DNA of 64,000 bases from Paenibacillus selenitireducens (lineage in GTDB: Bacteria; Bacillota; Bacilli; Paenibacillales; Paenibacillaceae): contig NZ_MSZX01000009.1 of NCBI RefSeq assembly GCF_002021565.1, positions 248,717 through 312,716 on the forward strand. Reading direction: 5' to 3'. Numbering within the stretch: position 1 is the first letter of the stretch; every line of letters starts with the position of its first letter. The position numbers and the translations under genes are program-made. The notes under the pieces are model-generated. The model was not told where the DNA came from, searched no databases, and saw nothing but the letters and a program-made list of their open reading frames with translations. Shown here piece after piece: positions 35,167 to 44,490 of this stretch.

Positions 35167-35946
35167 ATGCGTTATCTAGCACCACCGATTTGGAGGTTGC
35201 CGCATGCCAATAACCTCGTATTACCTCATAACACCTATGTATTAGACAGGAAACAAGGGGATGTGAATGGAGACGGCATCCCGGATAAGGTGTATCTCGT
35301 TGGCGAGAAGCCGGATGGTTCATCAGGTATTTTCGAAGAACACATTACCTTGATCATTATAGATGGATACTCCCAGCACATGACTACCGTGGAATTACGG
35401 AACAATGCAGGTTACAACGCGACGCTATTCTTAGGGGATTTCAATCACGATCATGTAGCAGACATCCTCGTTCGCATTGATGCAGGCGGAAGCGGCGGCT
35501 ACCTCTATGCCTACCTCTACTCTTTCAGAAACAACATGTTGAAGGAGCTATTCAATAGTGATTCGTATAACAAAGAATATTCCTTCCATATGCATTATGA
35601 AAATATGTATAAAGCAAGCGTAAGCAGCCCTTCCTTAAATGTGCTTTTCTTGCTTGATTTAACCACGAAGGGGCCTGAATATTTATCCCAGTTCTATCAA
35701 GAAGACGGCAAGCTGAAAAAACCTACACAAGGCGAGGTTCTGGCTCTAGGAGAACTATATCCGATCGTCGTTCAGCGGAATGACATGAACTATGATCTTT
35801 ATGTGCTGCAACGAATCATTGGAACGATCAATGCAGATACGTTAGGATATGTCGAGAACCTGCTGACATGGGAGCAAGATCATTTCCGTTCTGCCCGATT
35901 AACCGTCTCGATCCTTGGTTCTCAATTAATTACTCCATACGCATAG
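35167..35946 (+). CDS. FG-GAP/VCBS-like surface or coat protein
   Basis: 259-aa protein of unknown function. Two calcium-type repeat motifs are visible (GDVNGDGIPDKVYLV about residue 32-46 and GDFNHDHVADILVRID about 90-105), as in FG-GAP/VCBS beta-propeller repeats. No signal peptide, so secretion is doubtful; association with the spore is possible. GGAG 9 bases before the ATG. Followed after 73 bases by a Pro-rich gene that may be related in function. Confidence 0.68.
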   Translation: MRYLAPPIWRLPHANNLVLPHNTYVLDRKQGDVNGDGIPDKVYLVGEKPDGSSGIFEEHITLIIIDGYSQHMTTVELRNNAGYNATLFLGDFNHDHVADILVRIDAGGSGGYLYAYLYSFRNNMLKELFNSDSYNKEYSFHMHYENMYKASVSSPSLNVLFLLDLTTKGPEYLSQFYQEDGKLKKPTQGEVLALGELYPIVVQRNDMNYDLYVLQRIIGTINADTLGYVENLLTWEQDHFRSARLTVSILGSQLITPYA

Positions 35947-36019
35947 GTATTCGTCCAACCCACCATCTCCACTCCTGCATACATTATGTTAGCCTAATAC
36001 TCGAAGGAGTGAACTATAT

Positions 36020-36370
36020 ATGGGATTTTTTCCATCTCCATTCAATCCCCCACAGGGACCTTTTATGCCTGGACAACAATTCCCGATCGGCCCTCAAGGA
36101 CCGCAGGGGACTATGGGGCAAGCGCCCACCGCACCGCCGCCTCCATTTGAACCCCAACAACCACAAGTCTCTGCATTTGCCGTGGATCCTGGCGCTATAG
36201 CTGGTTGTTTATTCCGCAATACATTTATTTGGCTTACGAATGGGAATCGTTTCTGGTTCTACCCTATTTTTGTAGGACGTACATCGGTTGCCGGATTCCG
36301 CTGGACAGGTAGAAATTGGATGTATTTTGGTATCGATTTGAATCAGATCAGCTCTTTTACTTGCTTCTAA
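36020..36370 (+). CDS. Pro/Gly/Gln-rich protein with conserved aromatic C-terminal domain
   Basis: 116-aa protein, not recognised with certainty. The first 50 residues are Pro/Gln/Gly-rich with a collagen-like snippet (GPQGPQGTMGQ). The C-terminal 60 residues are rich in Trp, Phe and Tyr (NTFIWLTNGNRFWFYPIF, WTGRNWMYFGID) and end in cysteine. Low-complexity starts of this kind are common in spore coat and exosporium proteins, so a coat role is an inference. AAGGAG is 10 bases before the ATG, and a strong terminator follows. Confidence 0.65.
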   Translation: MGFFPSPFNPPQGPFMPGQQFPIGPQGPQGTMGQAPTAPPPPFEPQQPQVSAFAVDPGAIAGCLFRNTFIWLTNGNRFWFYPIFVGRTSVAGFRWTGRNWMYFGIDLNQISSFTCF

Positions 36371-36382
36371 GCTTAAACATCG

Positions 36383-36419
36383 GAGAAGCATCGAAGATGA
36401 CAGACCCTCGATGCTTCTC
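36383..36419 (+). terminator. Terminator after the Pro-rich gene
   Basis: Perfect 12-bp stem (GAGAAGCATCGA/TCGATGCTTCTC), then ATTTATTT. It may also end the convergent ABC permease transcript. Confidence 0.8.
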
Positions 36420-36421
36420 AT

Positions 36422-38092
36422 TTATTTATGTATCGATAGGTTCTTAGATGAATCGTGTGGCCTTGTACCTCGGAACATGAATTTCCACATCACAGCATTG
36501 ACCAGAACAAGTATAACCATATAACCATATACAGCATAAGAATTATTGCTTATTCCAAAATGTACAGCAGCAAATGGAAGAAGCAGCAGGACAAGAGGGA
36601 ATATCGTCCATTGTGATTCTTGCTGCGCACCTGCAAAGGAGACGGAGAAAGGAAGTGATTTTCCAATCCATTGATAACAAAGAAGCAGATACAAGTTGGC
36701 GCTGAACATGATAATCATGAGGTGCGGAATGATCGTTATGCCAAAGACACCGATAAGCACCATACAAAGAATCAGATAAATCGGAAGAAACAATCGAACC
36801 ATCACGGCTTTTATCGTTCCACGATGAAGGAGCGCTATGTTCTGAATCGGTGCCACCGTATAGATCCAAGAACCTTTATATCTCCCTGAGTATTTTAGCA
36901 TATTCACGACGGTTGGAATCATCATTAAGCTCAAATAGATCGTGAAGTACAGCTTGCTGTCTGCTAATTCCGCCCAACTTTTCGATCGCAATCCACTAAA
37001 AATAAAAATAAATGGCAGTACCGCCATGAGCGCTACTGAAGGATATACCTTTAATTTAAACTCGCGTTCGCTCCCTAACATCCGTAAGGCAAAACGGAAA
37101 AAAGCCTGTTCCTCCGTGCTCCGACATATCCATTTGGATAAACGCTGAATCACACCGTGTGAAGACTTTGCACTTCGCATACTCTGACTATGCATCAGCT
37201 TGATTAAATTTTGTTCGAATGCGGGCATGAATTTCGTATATGTCAAGAACAAACAAATCGGAACGCATAAGGCTAGCACTGTGAATGCAATGTAGTAGCC
37301 ATTCCTGTTTCCTTTCAATAATTCAAAGGGAGCAGCAAACCATAACGGCGGAATGAAGAAATTCCACCAAGTTGGTGTCCAGGCTAATGCCGATTGAACG
37401 AGATCGAAGGATCGAATCACAAGTTGATACCCGACAGCAACCCCAATAGAAAGTCCAATTTGGACGTAGTTAATAATATCCTTCAGCCGTTCTCCATCAT
37501 ATAATTTGAGGACAACCAAATAGACGATCGATGTCATAACAAGGATGAACATATCCATCAGGATGGTCTCAAGCAGATATATTAGACCGAATCCGATTCC
37601 GTGCCGAATGATAGAGGCTACCCATCCTGGAGCCATTAATACGAAAGTAAGTATGAACATATAGATGCTGATATGCATCGTCTTTGCCATGCGGATCGTC
37701 TTGGGATCAACGGGCTTCGTACTTAGGGTCGATATATCTCGGACATCCAGCATGACGGAGGAAAAATCCGAAATCATCGTCGTCATCATGATGAACATAC
37801 TCATGCCAAATACGAGGCTCATCTGAATGAAATAATTATCTCCCATCACGATAATCGGGATCATTATCGCCCCGTAAATCCCATAGATCCACAGCGACTT
37901 CATAAAATTGTTGCTTTCCAGAAATTCTTCTTCATGTATCTTGGACCGTTCCCCGATCACCGTGGGTACACGTCGACGATCCATCAACAGTTTGACTTGC
38001 AAAATCTTGCGCATCACAGCATAATCTATCCCTAATTTGTCGAATAGGCTTCGGAATCGGTCCAATACAAGCAATGATCTAATTTCTCTCAT
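36422..38092 (-). CDS. Large ABC exporter membrane subunit (EcsB-like architecture)
   Basis: 556-aa membrane protein with about twelve helices (SLWIYGIYGAIMIPIIVMG, SLVFGMSMFIMMTTMISDF, VALMAVLPFIFIFSGLRS). It has long cytoplasmic loops, including a basic stretch of about 100 residues mid-protein (MHSQSMRSAKSSHGVIQR). Permeases of this size, next to a lone ATPase, function as export half-systems. Substrate unknown. GAGG 7 bases before the ATG; 2-base gap from the ATPase gene upstream. Confidence 0.8.
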   Translation of the reverse strand: MREIRSLLVLDRFRSLFDKLGIDYAVMRKILQVKLLMDRRRVPTVIGERSKIHEEEFLESNNFMKSLWIYGIYGAIMIPIIVMGDNYFIQMSLVFGMSMFIMMTTMISDFSSVMLDVRDISTLSTKPVDPKTIRMAKTMHISIYMFILTFVLMAPGWVASIIRHGIGFGLIYLLETILMDMFILVMTSIVYLVVLKLYDGERLKDIINYVQIGLSIGVAVGYQLVIRSFDLVQSALAWTPTWWNFFIPPLWFAAPFELLKGNRNGYYIAFTVLALCVPICLFLTYTKFMPAFEQNLIKLMHSQSMRSAKSSHGVIQRLSKWICRSTEEQAFFRFALRMLGSEREFKLKVYPSVALMAVLPFIFIFSGLRSKSWAELADSKLYFTIYLSLMMIPTVVNMLKYSGRYKGSWIYTVAPIQNIALLHRGTIKAVMVRLFLPIYLILCMVLIGVFGITIIPHLMIIMFSANLYLLLCYQWIGKSLPFSVSFAGAQQESQWTIFPLVLLLLPFAAVHFGISNNSYAVYGYMVILVLVNAVMWKFMFRGTRPHDSSKNLSIHK

Positions 38093-38094
38093 CC

Positions 38095-38886
38095 TTACAC
38101 CTCTTGCACGATGGATACGAATTCCTCAGCAATCGCTGCATGCTCATGAAAGCCGGTCATCTGCGTAAAAATCTGTTCTAACGTCCCTTCTTGGCTGTGA
38201 TGCTTCAGAGACTCGAACGTTCCATCCGCTACGATTCTTCCTTCGTGCAGGAGCACGATTCGATTACTGATCTTCTCCACGACATCCATGATATGAGAAG
38301 AGTAAAAAATAGTTTTGCCTTGTGCAGCCAATTGAGACATTAATTCTTTCACAATCATGACACTATTCGCATCCAGCCCGCTTAAAGGCTCATCTAAAAA
38401 TAATAAATCCGGGTTATGCAGCAAACTGGAAATGAGCATGACCTTTTGCTTCATGCCTTTGGAATACGATGAGATCGCCTTATCATAGACCTCTTCCCCA
38501 AGCCCTAGGATATGCATTAATCTTTTCGCTTTCATATTCGCCGTAGACCACGATAAACCGTATAATTCGCCTACGAACGTCAAGTATTCGCTTGCCGTCA
38601 GATTGTCATAGATATCTATGACTTCCGGTACATAACCAATGTTTCGTTTGTATTCCCAATCTCCGTCTGAAATACGCTTCCCAAAAAGACTTATGTCTCC
38701 CGTGTAGCCTTCCACTAGCCCCAGCATGATTTTAACCGTCGTACTCTTCCCTGCACCGTTTGGGCCAATGTAACCAATAATCTGACCTGGATAAACCTCC
38801 ATATCAATATTTTTTAACACGGGTTTATCCCCATAATTCATGCTCAGATTCCGTATCGATAATACCGGCTGTTCCGCATTCAACAT
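38095..38886 (-). CDS. ABC transporter ATP-binding protein
   Basis: 263 aa. Walker A GPNGAGKST, Q-loop region YVPEVIDIYDNLTASEYL, signature YSKGMKQKV, Walker B LLFLDEPLSGLDANS, H-loop SSHIMDVVE. It energises the large permease that follows in a two-gene operon. Start at the MLNAEQ codon (38886), with AAGGA 8 bases upstream. Confidence 0.88.
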   Translation of the reverse strand: MLNAEQPVLSIRNLSMNYGDKPVLKNIDMEVYPGQIIGYIGPNGAGKSTTVKIMLGLVEGYTGDISLFGKRISDGDWEYKRNIGYVPEVIDIYDNLTASEYLTFVGELYGLSWSTANMKAKRLMHILGLGEEVYDKAISSYSKGMKQKVMLISSLLHNPDLLFLDEPLSGLDANSVMIVKELMSQLAAQGKTIFYSSHIMDVVEKISNRIVLLHEGRIVADGTFESLKHHSQEGTLEQIFTQMTGFHEHAAIAEEFVSIVQEV

Positions 38887-38990
38887 GTCAACATTCCTTT
38901 CTACAAGGTCTACATTGAACATTTTAACATATATTCCCACTCGGTTCTCTTAAAACATCTTTAGTCTACCAAAATATGTCCTCAGCACAT

Positions 38991-39023
38991 AAAAAAAGCG
39001 GTCACGCCATGACCGTGATCGCT
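38991..39023 (-). terminator. Terminator of the DUF2264 gene
   Basis: AGCGGTCACG/CGTGATCGCT stem with a seven-T tract on the minus strand. Confidence 0.8.
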
Positions 39024-39034
39024 AATTTGTTGTA

Positions 39035-40168
39035 TTATTTGATCGCATGATCAATTGCAATTTGACCGCCTGACCACACCTCTCGCGATGTCCATGCTTT
39101 TGGCTCATCATGCCAGAAAGGCGCTTGCGCCGGTAGCCCAAGCGGAAGGAATACGGTCGAGCACAGGTATAAGCTGCCCGTACTAATATAACTCTCGCTG
39201 AGCTCCGGCTGATAACCACAGAAGCCCATCGTTAGCCACCCTTCCTGATCGAAGGTTCCAGGCATATCGATCATACGTTGAATGACGGCTGTTAATGCGC
39301 AGCGGACCTGCGCTGGGGTGATTTCATCCGGTAGCTCTTCTCTTAACGCCATATGAGATAAATGTTGAAAAGCTCCAAATCGATAGACGAGAGAGCGCCC
39401 GATGGCCGGGAATGTTCCTTCAGGAGAAATCATGCGTTCCAGGACACCGGCATAGCGCACTGCACGCTGCAGCACAGGTTCTCGCAGACTGTTCCAATCG
39501 GCATGCTGATCTCCTACCGCCTCTAGGATGTCGACAAGCATGGGTTGAATAACGAAGCTATTATAATAATCCCAGTGGAAATTCGGACCATCCCCGTATA
39601 CGCCATCACCTTTGTACCATTGTTCATGTTGTCTTAAGGCATAATCGATACGCATCGGATCCCAATCCGAACCCATTTTGTATAAAGCACATTCAATCAT
39701 CGCTGAGAACAAGAGCCAGTTATTATATCCAGGCTTTCTTGTTCGCGTGGAACGTAGTGCTTCGATGACATGTTGTTGCACCTGAGGTTTTAACTTGAAC
39801 CATAATTCGTTCGGCGCTCGCAGAATGGCATGAGCCAGAAAAGCCGCGTCTACAATCGGTTGGTAATCATATGAAAACACCATATAATCCGGGGATTCCG
39901 GATCTGTTCCAGCTTCAATCGACTGCCGCGCTAACTCGGCATAGGCTTCCCTGAGTTCACCTTCCCGCCCGACGGACTCACCTGACTCTAACCAAGGCGC
40001 GATTCCTGTCAGCGTCCGTCCCAAAGCTTCTAGCGGAGCATACAAGGAACGATCTTCATGACCGGCAGGCATGATCTGTTTCAATTCCCTATTTTTCAGT
40101 GCATGTAATACAGGATTTGCAATTTGACACATGGTCTCAACCCAATATAATCGATCCGAAGTTTCCAT
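39035..40168 (-). CDS. DUF2264 domain-containing protein
   Basis: 377-aa cytoplasmic protein of the DUF2264 family, an alpha-barrel fold linked to sugar or uronide metabolism but without a settled reaction. Family hallmarks include APLEALGRTLTGIAPWL, KPGYNNWLLFSAMIE, YGDGPNFHWDYYNSFVIQP, GTFPAIGRSLVYRFGAF and STGSLYLCSTVFLPLGLP. Start at 40168: GGAGG lies 9 bases upstream. A cre-like site overlaps its likely promoter, which fits a carbon-source-regulated gene. Neighbouring ABC genes belong to another operon. Confidence 0.85.
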   Translation of the reverse strand: METSDRLYWVETMCQIANPVLHALKNRELKQIMPAGHEDRSLYAPLEALGRTLTGIAPWLESGESVGREGELREAYAELARQSIEAGTDPESPDYMVFSYDYQPIVDAAFLAHAILRAPNELWFKLKPQVQQHVIEALRSTRTRKPGYNNWLLFSAMIECALYKMGSDWDPMRIDYALRQHEQWYKGDGVYGDGPNFHWDYYNSFVIQPMLVDILEAVGDQHADWNSLREPVLQRAVRYAGVLERMISPEGTFPAIGRSLVYRFGAFQHLSHMALREELPDEITPAQVRCALTAVIQRMIDMPGTFDQEGWLTMGFCGYQPELSESYISTGSLYLCSTVFLPLGLPAQAPFWHDEPKAWTSREVWSGGQIAIDHAIK

Positions 40169-40200
40169 CTTCATATTCCTCCCATACCTCTGTCCACCTC

Positions 40201-40228
40201 AGTTTACCAGATTATGAGAGCGCTTCAA
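40201..40228 (-). promoter_or_regulatory. Candidate promoter with overlapping cre-like site
   Basis: Minus strand TTGAAG, 16 bases, TAAACT. The palindrome-like TGAGAGCGCTTCAA (40215-40228) matches the CcpA cre core with a few mismatches and covers the -35. It suggests catabolite control of the DUF2264 gene. Confidence 0.4.
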
Positions 40229-40243
40229 CATCATTTTTCATGC

Positions 40244-41128
40244 TTAAAAATCTTTTTTGCCAAATCTTCGCATCCCCCATACGAATAAAACCAGCGTGTA
40301 GATGACCGTATACATAATAAACGTGGAGGAAGGGATTTGCCCCATGTCAAACATGCCTAAAGGGCTGTTCTGAGACGACATAAGTCCCCCTAGATCCTTG
40401 AAGCTGAACAATTCAGCTAACATTTTGCGTTGCAATGCATCCGCTGGCATGAGAAGCGACATGATACCCGATATATTGTTAAGCGGTTGGGCCAACGCAG
40501 CATCAAGTCGTATGGTACTGCTCACTTTCTCAATCATCCCGCCAAGCCACCCTGCTCCATATAGCATGGTCATGAAGACCCCGTTGCCAACAGCGGAGAA
40601 GAACCCTGAGCCCCACATCGATGCCGTAATGAGCAATGGGACAACGGATGCGAACAGCAGGAATGATTTGATTAACGAAGCTGGATCTTTTGGAATGGTT
40701 GCTTGGGCATTCGTGATTAGCAGGATAGCTATAAACAAGATAAGTGCATACAGCATACCGAGCGTTACATACCCTAGCCATCTGCCCAGATACCATTTCC
40801 ATCGAGGAAGAGGTCGTGGCAATAACGATTGCATGACACCTTGCTCTGCTTCGCCGCTGATTACAGCAAAGGAACTAAAAATAGACAGAAACGCTACAAC
40901 AAAGGCGCCAAAAAAGAATCCTAACATGAGGATAAAAGAACCGCGCATAAACCGATCAATAAGCACCTCCGTGCTATTTGGGTCAAATCGACTCGTCAGG
41001 TGTATCCCGCCAATGGTCTTAGCTATGAACCAGAACGCGATGAGGAATATCACCGTCATGATTAACGTGAGCAGCATGACCCGTTTGCGCATCATTTCTT
41101 TCCATGTCATGCCCATAATAATCATCAT
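40244..41128 (-). CDS. ABC exporter permease (NosY/ABC-2 type)
   Basis: 294-aa membrane protein with about six helices (VMLLTLIMTVIFLIAFWFIA, SFILMLGFFFGAFVVAFLS, SGEAEQGVMQSLLPRPLPRW loop, GMLYALILFIAILLI). The loop with E-x-G and RPLPR is usual for ABC-2 permeases. It overlaps the upstream ATPase gene by one base (TAATG) and is the last gene of the sigma/anti-sigma/ABC operon. Confidence 0.87.
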   Translation of the reverse strand: MMIIMGMTWKEMMRKRVMLLTLIMTVIFLIAFWFIAKTIGGIHLTSRFDPNSTEVLIDRFMRGSFILMLGFFFGAFVVAFLSIFSSFAVISGEAEQGVMQSLLPRPLPRWKWYLGRWLGYVTLGMLYALILFIAILLITNAQATIPKDPASLIKSFLLFASVVPLLITASMWGSGFFSAVGNGVFMTMLYGAGWLGGMIEKVSSTIRLDAALAQPLNNISGIMSLLMPADALQRKMLAELFSFKDLGGLMSSQNSPLGMFDMGQIPSSTFIMYTVIYTLVLFVWGMRRFGKKDF

Positions 41129-42075
41129 TACCGCTCACCTCTGTGACTCAGCCCGGAAACAGCACTCATGAACCATTTCTCTAAGCGTTCTTTTTTGCGC
41201 GACACTTCATAAAGTGTCATCCCTTGTCCGATGATTAGCGTATTGAACCATCCGACTTGCTCTTCATGCTCCATCACTACCTCCAACCATGCGGTGCCAT
41301 CTGCTTCTTGCGACATCAATGTTACTTGGAACCCACTCGTATCACGAAGCCAAGAAAGCAAAAAAGGCGAGAATCCGCCGACTTTTAATTGCCAGCAAAT
41401 TTTCGTCTGTAATACGTCCGATACATGCCCGGAGCGCAAAATTTGTCCATCATTCAATAATGCAATGCGGTCGCATATCACTTCAACATCTTCCAGGAGA
41501 TGCGAATTCAGAAATATCGTCTTCCCTTCCGCTTTCAATTTCGCAAGAAGGGATCTCACTTCTTGGCGGCCAATCGGATCTAAAGCGGATGAAGGCTCGT
41601 CCAAAAACACAATATCCGGATCATTGATCAGCGCACAAGCGATTCCTAAACGCTGCTGCATTCCTTTAGAATAATGCTTCACCCGATCCTTACCCCTCAA
41701 TCCGATGCCTACCTCTTCAAGCACTTGAGGCACGCGCTGCTTCATCACTTGTCGGTCCATCCCGCATAATTGCGCATGCAGCCGAACGACCTCTTCCCCC
41801 GTCAACCACTCTTGATATCGGTAAAGCTCGGGCAGATAACCGATACTCCTTTTGGCTTCAATGGAACCAATCGGTTCACCGAGTATAAATCCTTGTCCAT
41901 CCGTCGGCGCTATCAAGCCCACGAGCATTTTGACGAACGTGCTCTTTCCTGCGCCGTTAGGGCCGAGGAAGCCGAAGGCTTCCCCTTTCCCCACTTGTAT
42001 GGACACATCTCGGCAACCTCGGCCGTTATGAAACTCTTTCGTTAGCCCATCCGTTGCGATGGCGATACTGCTCAT
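41128..42075 (-). CDS. ABC exporter ATP-binding protein
   Basis: 315 aa. Walker A GPNGAGKST, signature YSKGMQQRLG, Walker B IVFLDEPSSALDP, H-loop NSHLLEDVE, plus a C-terminal domain of about 95 residues. It resembles BcrA/NosF-type ATPases. It overlaps the anti-sigma gene by ATGA, with AAGGAG inside that gene's end, so it is tightly coupled to the sigma module. Likely exports a toxic or wall-active compound sensed by the system. Confidence 0.9.
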   Translation of the reverse strand: MSSIAIATDGLTKEFHNGRGCRDVSIQVGKGEAFGFLGPNGAGKSTFVKMLVGLIAPTDGQGFILGEPIGSIEAKRSIGYLPELYRYQEWLTGEEVVRLHAQLCGMDRQVMKQRVPQVLEEVGIGLRGKDRVKHYSKGMQQRLGIACALINDPDIVFLDEPSSALDPIGRQEVRSLLAKLKAEGKTIFLNSHLLEDVEVICDRIALLNDGQILRSGHVSDVLQTKICWQLKVGGFSPFLLSWLRDTSGFQVTLMSQEADGTAWLEVVMEHEEQVGWFNTLIIGQGMTLYEVSRKKERLEKWFMSAVSGLSHRGER

Positions 42076-43184
42076 GAACCGATCAGCTCCTTGAGTTTAT
42101 CCATAAAGGCTTCATGGGTTGCAAACATATTTCCGCCGTTAAACATATACAACTGACCGTCCTTCACCCATGTGCCTCTGAAATTCGTATAGTCACCGGA
42201 GGTCTCATCTTGTACAATCACTTCTGTCCCTTGAATCGTCGTCTTGGTTGTTTTATCGCCCGTAATAATCGGCATCGGGATGTCACCCGATAAGATACGG
42301 CTTTGCTGCAGGCTTTCTTTTAGATAGTCGGGTAATAATGGGAAATTGAGTACGGCATCCAATGCTTCCTCTACGGAAATGGAAGGGTCTACCGTCACTT
42401 TCGGTACGTTCAACTGACTTAAATTCGCCCACTGCTCGCCTTCCGACAAATTATAATTGACTTGTTCCGGAATTTCCAGCGTAATCGGCTTCCCATCCAC
42501 GGATGTCGGCAAGAGCTTGGATGCGCCTAACTTTCGCAACGCTTTGTTAACCTCATCCACATGCAGGCTAAATGTCATCGATTGGGATGGCGAAATATAA
42601 GCCTTCGTAATTTGATTGTCTTTGACAATGGGTAACAGCGGATATCCGAGACGTTCCCCTGCTGCTTCCGGCGTGAATTCGCCTTGCAATGTACCATTAG
42701 TATGCTTGAAATCACCAAACAAATTGATGCTCTCGCTGATTTCACCATTCTCCGATATTTGATTAAAAATGTTACGGATATCACTTTCATTCACGGCCGC
42801 GACATTCTGCACTTTAAATTGATTGAAAATCGCGGCAAGAGCTTTATTGCCAACAGGCGTAGCTATGACAGCTCCCACGATGCAGCAAGCTGCAGCAAAC
42901 CCTGCCCATTTGCGTCCCCGCGTCATGGGCTTCCTTTTTTTGTCACGCACATACTTCGGTTTGATTGTCGATATTGCATGGTTTTCTGAATGATCCGCTC
43001 CCGCTTCAAATGTTCCTTGTTGATCCAACTCCGTATTCAAATTCTGATTATTATCGTTATGAGCTGCCGTCCATGTCGCCCACGTTGGATTGATTGGCTC
43101 TTCTGCTAACTTTGCTTGAAATCTGTTCCAAGCTTCATCCGTCTGATGCTTGTCATCTTTAGGATGCAATGGATTGTTCGTCAT
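42072..43184 (-). CDS. Membrane anti-sigma factor-like protein
   Basis: 370 aa, no exact family named (DUF4367-like features). A hydrophilic cytoplasmic part of about 90 residues, a basic stretch (KRKPMTRGRK), one TM helix (WAGFAAACCIVGAVIATPV, about 94-112) and a large extracytoplasmic domain (about 115-370). Position directly after an ECF sigma gene makes an anti-sigma role likely. Start at 43184: GGGGG lies 9 bases before this ATG, while the earlier ATG abuts it. Confidence 0.72.
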   Translation of the reverse strand: MTNNPLHPKDDKHQTDEAWNRFQAKLAEEPINPTWATWTAAHNDNNQNLNTELDQQGTFEAGADHSENHAISTIKPKYVRDKKRKPMTRGRKWAGFAAACCIVGAVIATPVGNKALAAIFNQFKVQNVAAVNESDIRNIFNQISENGEISESINLFGDFKHTNGTLQGEFTPEAAGERLGYPLLPIVKDNQITKAYISPSQSMTFSLHVDEVNKALRKLGASKLLPTSVDGKPITLEIPEQVNYNLSEGEQWANLSQLNVPKVTVDPSISVEEALDAVLNFPLLPDYLKESLQQSRILSGDIPMPIITGDKTTKTTIQGTEVIVQDETSGDYTNFRGTWVKDGQLYMFNGGNMFATHEAFMDKLKELIGS

Positions 43185-43202
43185 CAGCTTCATCCCCCTA
43201 CT

Positions 43203-43730
43203 TCATGATTTTATCTCGGATGGACTCATCGTCTTCACCGCGCTTTGTCTAAGTTTCTCTGTGGCTCGGCTAATCAATGTCCCCACCACCGGTGGTCTCA
43301 CGTTAAGCTCGTGAGCAATTTCCGCATAACTGTACCCGGAATACCGGAGTAACAGCACCTGCCGATCCCTTTCGGGCAACGTATCCAGCCATTCTCTAAC
43401 CTCTTCTTGATCCATCTTGCGTAGTAAAGCTTCCTCGCCCGACTGTAGTAACACATCACCTTCAAAATAGAGCTCCTGCTTATTCTGAAGTCGGCGTTCT
43501 CTTGCTAACTTATCCATATAGTCATATCCAACGCGTGTAAGTACACGGTGTAACCATGCCCCAACGGCAGCGGGATCATCAGGCGGATTACGGTACAGTT
43601 TAAGGAATACATCCTGTGCCAAATCATCTGCGGCTGCATCATCGCGAACAAGCGCAACTAATTTTCGCCTTACGATGGGATAGTGTTCATAAAATATACT
43701 TCGAAATGGGTTGGATTCCGGAATTTTCAC
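43203..43730 (-). CDS. ECF RNA polymerase sigma factor
   Basis: 175-aa sigma-70 family member. Region 2 (FYEHYPIVRRKLVALVRDDA, DDLAQDVFLKLYR, VGAWLHRVLTRVGYDYMDK) and region 4 (LPERDRQVLLLRYSGYSYAE, VGTLISRATEKLRQ). GTG start with GGAGG 9 bases upstream. First gene of a four-gene operon with a membrane anti-sigma protein and an ABC exporter, so it probably activates its own export module in response to envelope-active compounds. Which SigX/W-like group it belongs to is not clear. Confidence 0.87.
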   Translation of the reverse strand: MKIPESNPFRSIFYEHYPIVRRKLVALVRDDAAADDLAQDVFLKLYRNPPDDPAAVGAWLHRVLTRVGYDYMDKLARERRLQNKQELYFEGDVLLQSGEEALLRKMDQEEVREWLDTLPERDRQVLLLRYSGYSYAEIAHELNVRPPVVGTLISRATEKLRQSAVKTMSPSEIKS

Positions 43731-43810
43731 TTGGTAAAGCCTCCTTTCGGCTGCAGCTATAAGTAAGACGGACGATCTTCTCGTTTTGTATCACATGCCT
43801 ATCATTTTTT

Positions 43811-43876
43811 TAAAAAAATATGAAACGCCGCATGATGGCTGGAACCTCAATGGAAGTTCAAGCATCATGCGGCGTT
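43811..43876 (-). terminator. pgsA terminator
   Basis: A perfect 14-bp stem (AACGCCGCATGATG/CATCATGCGGCGTT) with a 25-base loop; the minus strand runs into a seven-T tract. Confidence 0.85.
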
Positions 43877-43902
43877 CATCATATTGAACACCATACACTG
43901 GA

Positions 43903-44490
43903 TTAAGAATCAAATTTGAGTATGCGATAATTGTTTTTGATGTAGTTATAACCTGAATACAACGTCACAATGACAGCTGCGTACATCAGAATTTGATCGA
44001 TAGGCACCTGCGTAAAGTAACTGAAGGGACGATTCTTTAACATGACGGCTGCAATCGCAACGACTTGAAGCACCATTTTAATTTTACCGAATCGATCGGC
44101 TTGTAAAGCAATCTTGTGTGAAGAGGCCACAACCCGAATGTACGTGATCACAACTTCTCTACCGATCATAACGAACGCGATCCAGGCATAGATGAAATGC
44201 TGATTGACCAGTAAGATTAGCGCTGAAGTAACCAATAATTTATCTGCTAATGGATCCAATAGCTTCCCAAGATTCGTGATCTGATTATATTTCCTTGCAA
44301 TATAACCATCTAATTTATCCGTGATTGACGCGAGTATAAACACAATCGAGGCATAATATATGCCGTAAGATTGTAGATGCTGAACAAGTGTAGATTTCTC
44401 AATGAGCCAATCCGGATAGATCGGAAACAGCATGATAAAAAGAGGAATGAATAATATACGAACGATCGTGATTTTATTCGCTAAATTCAT
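43903..44490 (-). CDS. pgsA: CDP-diacylglycerol--glycerol-3-phosphate 3-phosphatidyltransferase
   Basis: 195-aa membrane enzyme making phosphatidylglycerol phosphate. The CDP-alcohol phosphotransferase motif is intact: DKLDGYIARKYNQITNLGKL followed by LDPLADK. Start MNLANKITIVRIL at 44490, with GGAGG 6 bases upstream. The sequence could also fit the closely related PgsA-like paralogues, but motif and length are standard. Separated by about 95 bases from the upstream hydrolase gene. Confidence 0.92.
   Translation of the reverse strand: MNLANKITIVRILFIPLFIMLFPIYPDWLIEKSTLVQHLQSYGIYYASIVFILASITDKLDGYIARKYNQITNLGKLLDPLADKLLVTSALILLVNQHFIYAWIAFVMIGREVVITYIRVVASSHKIALQADRFGKIKMVLQVVAIAAVMLKNRPFSYFTQVPIDQILMYAAVIVTLYSGYNYIKNNYRILKFDS

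Noticed and set aside
40398-41171. 257-codon plus-strand frame opposite the ABC permease
   Set aside because: Composition is a shadow of the permease codons; no start signal and no domain.
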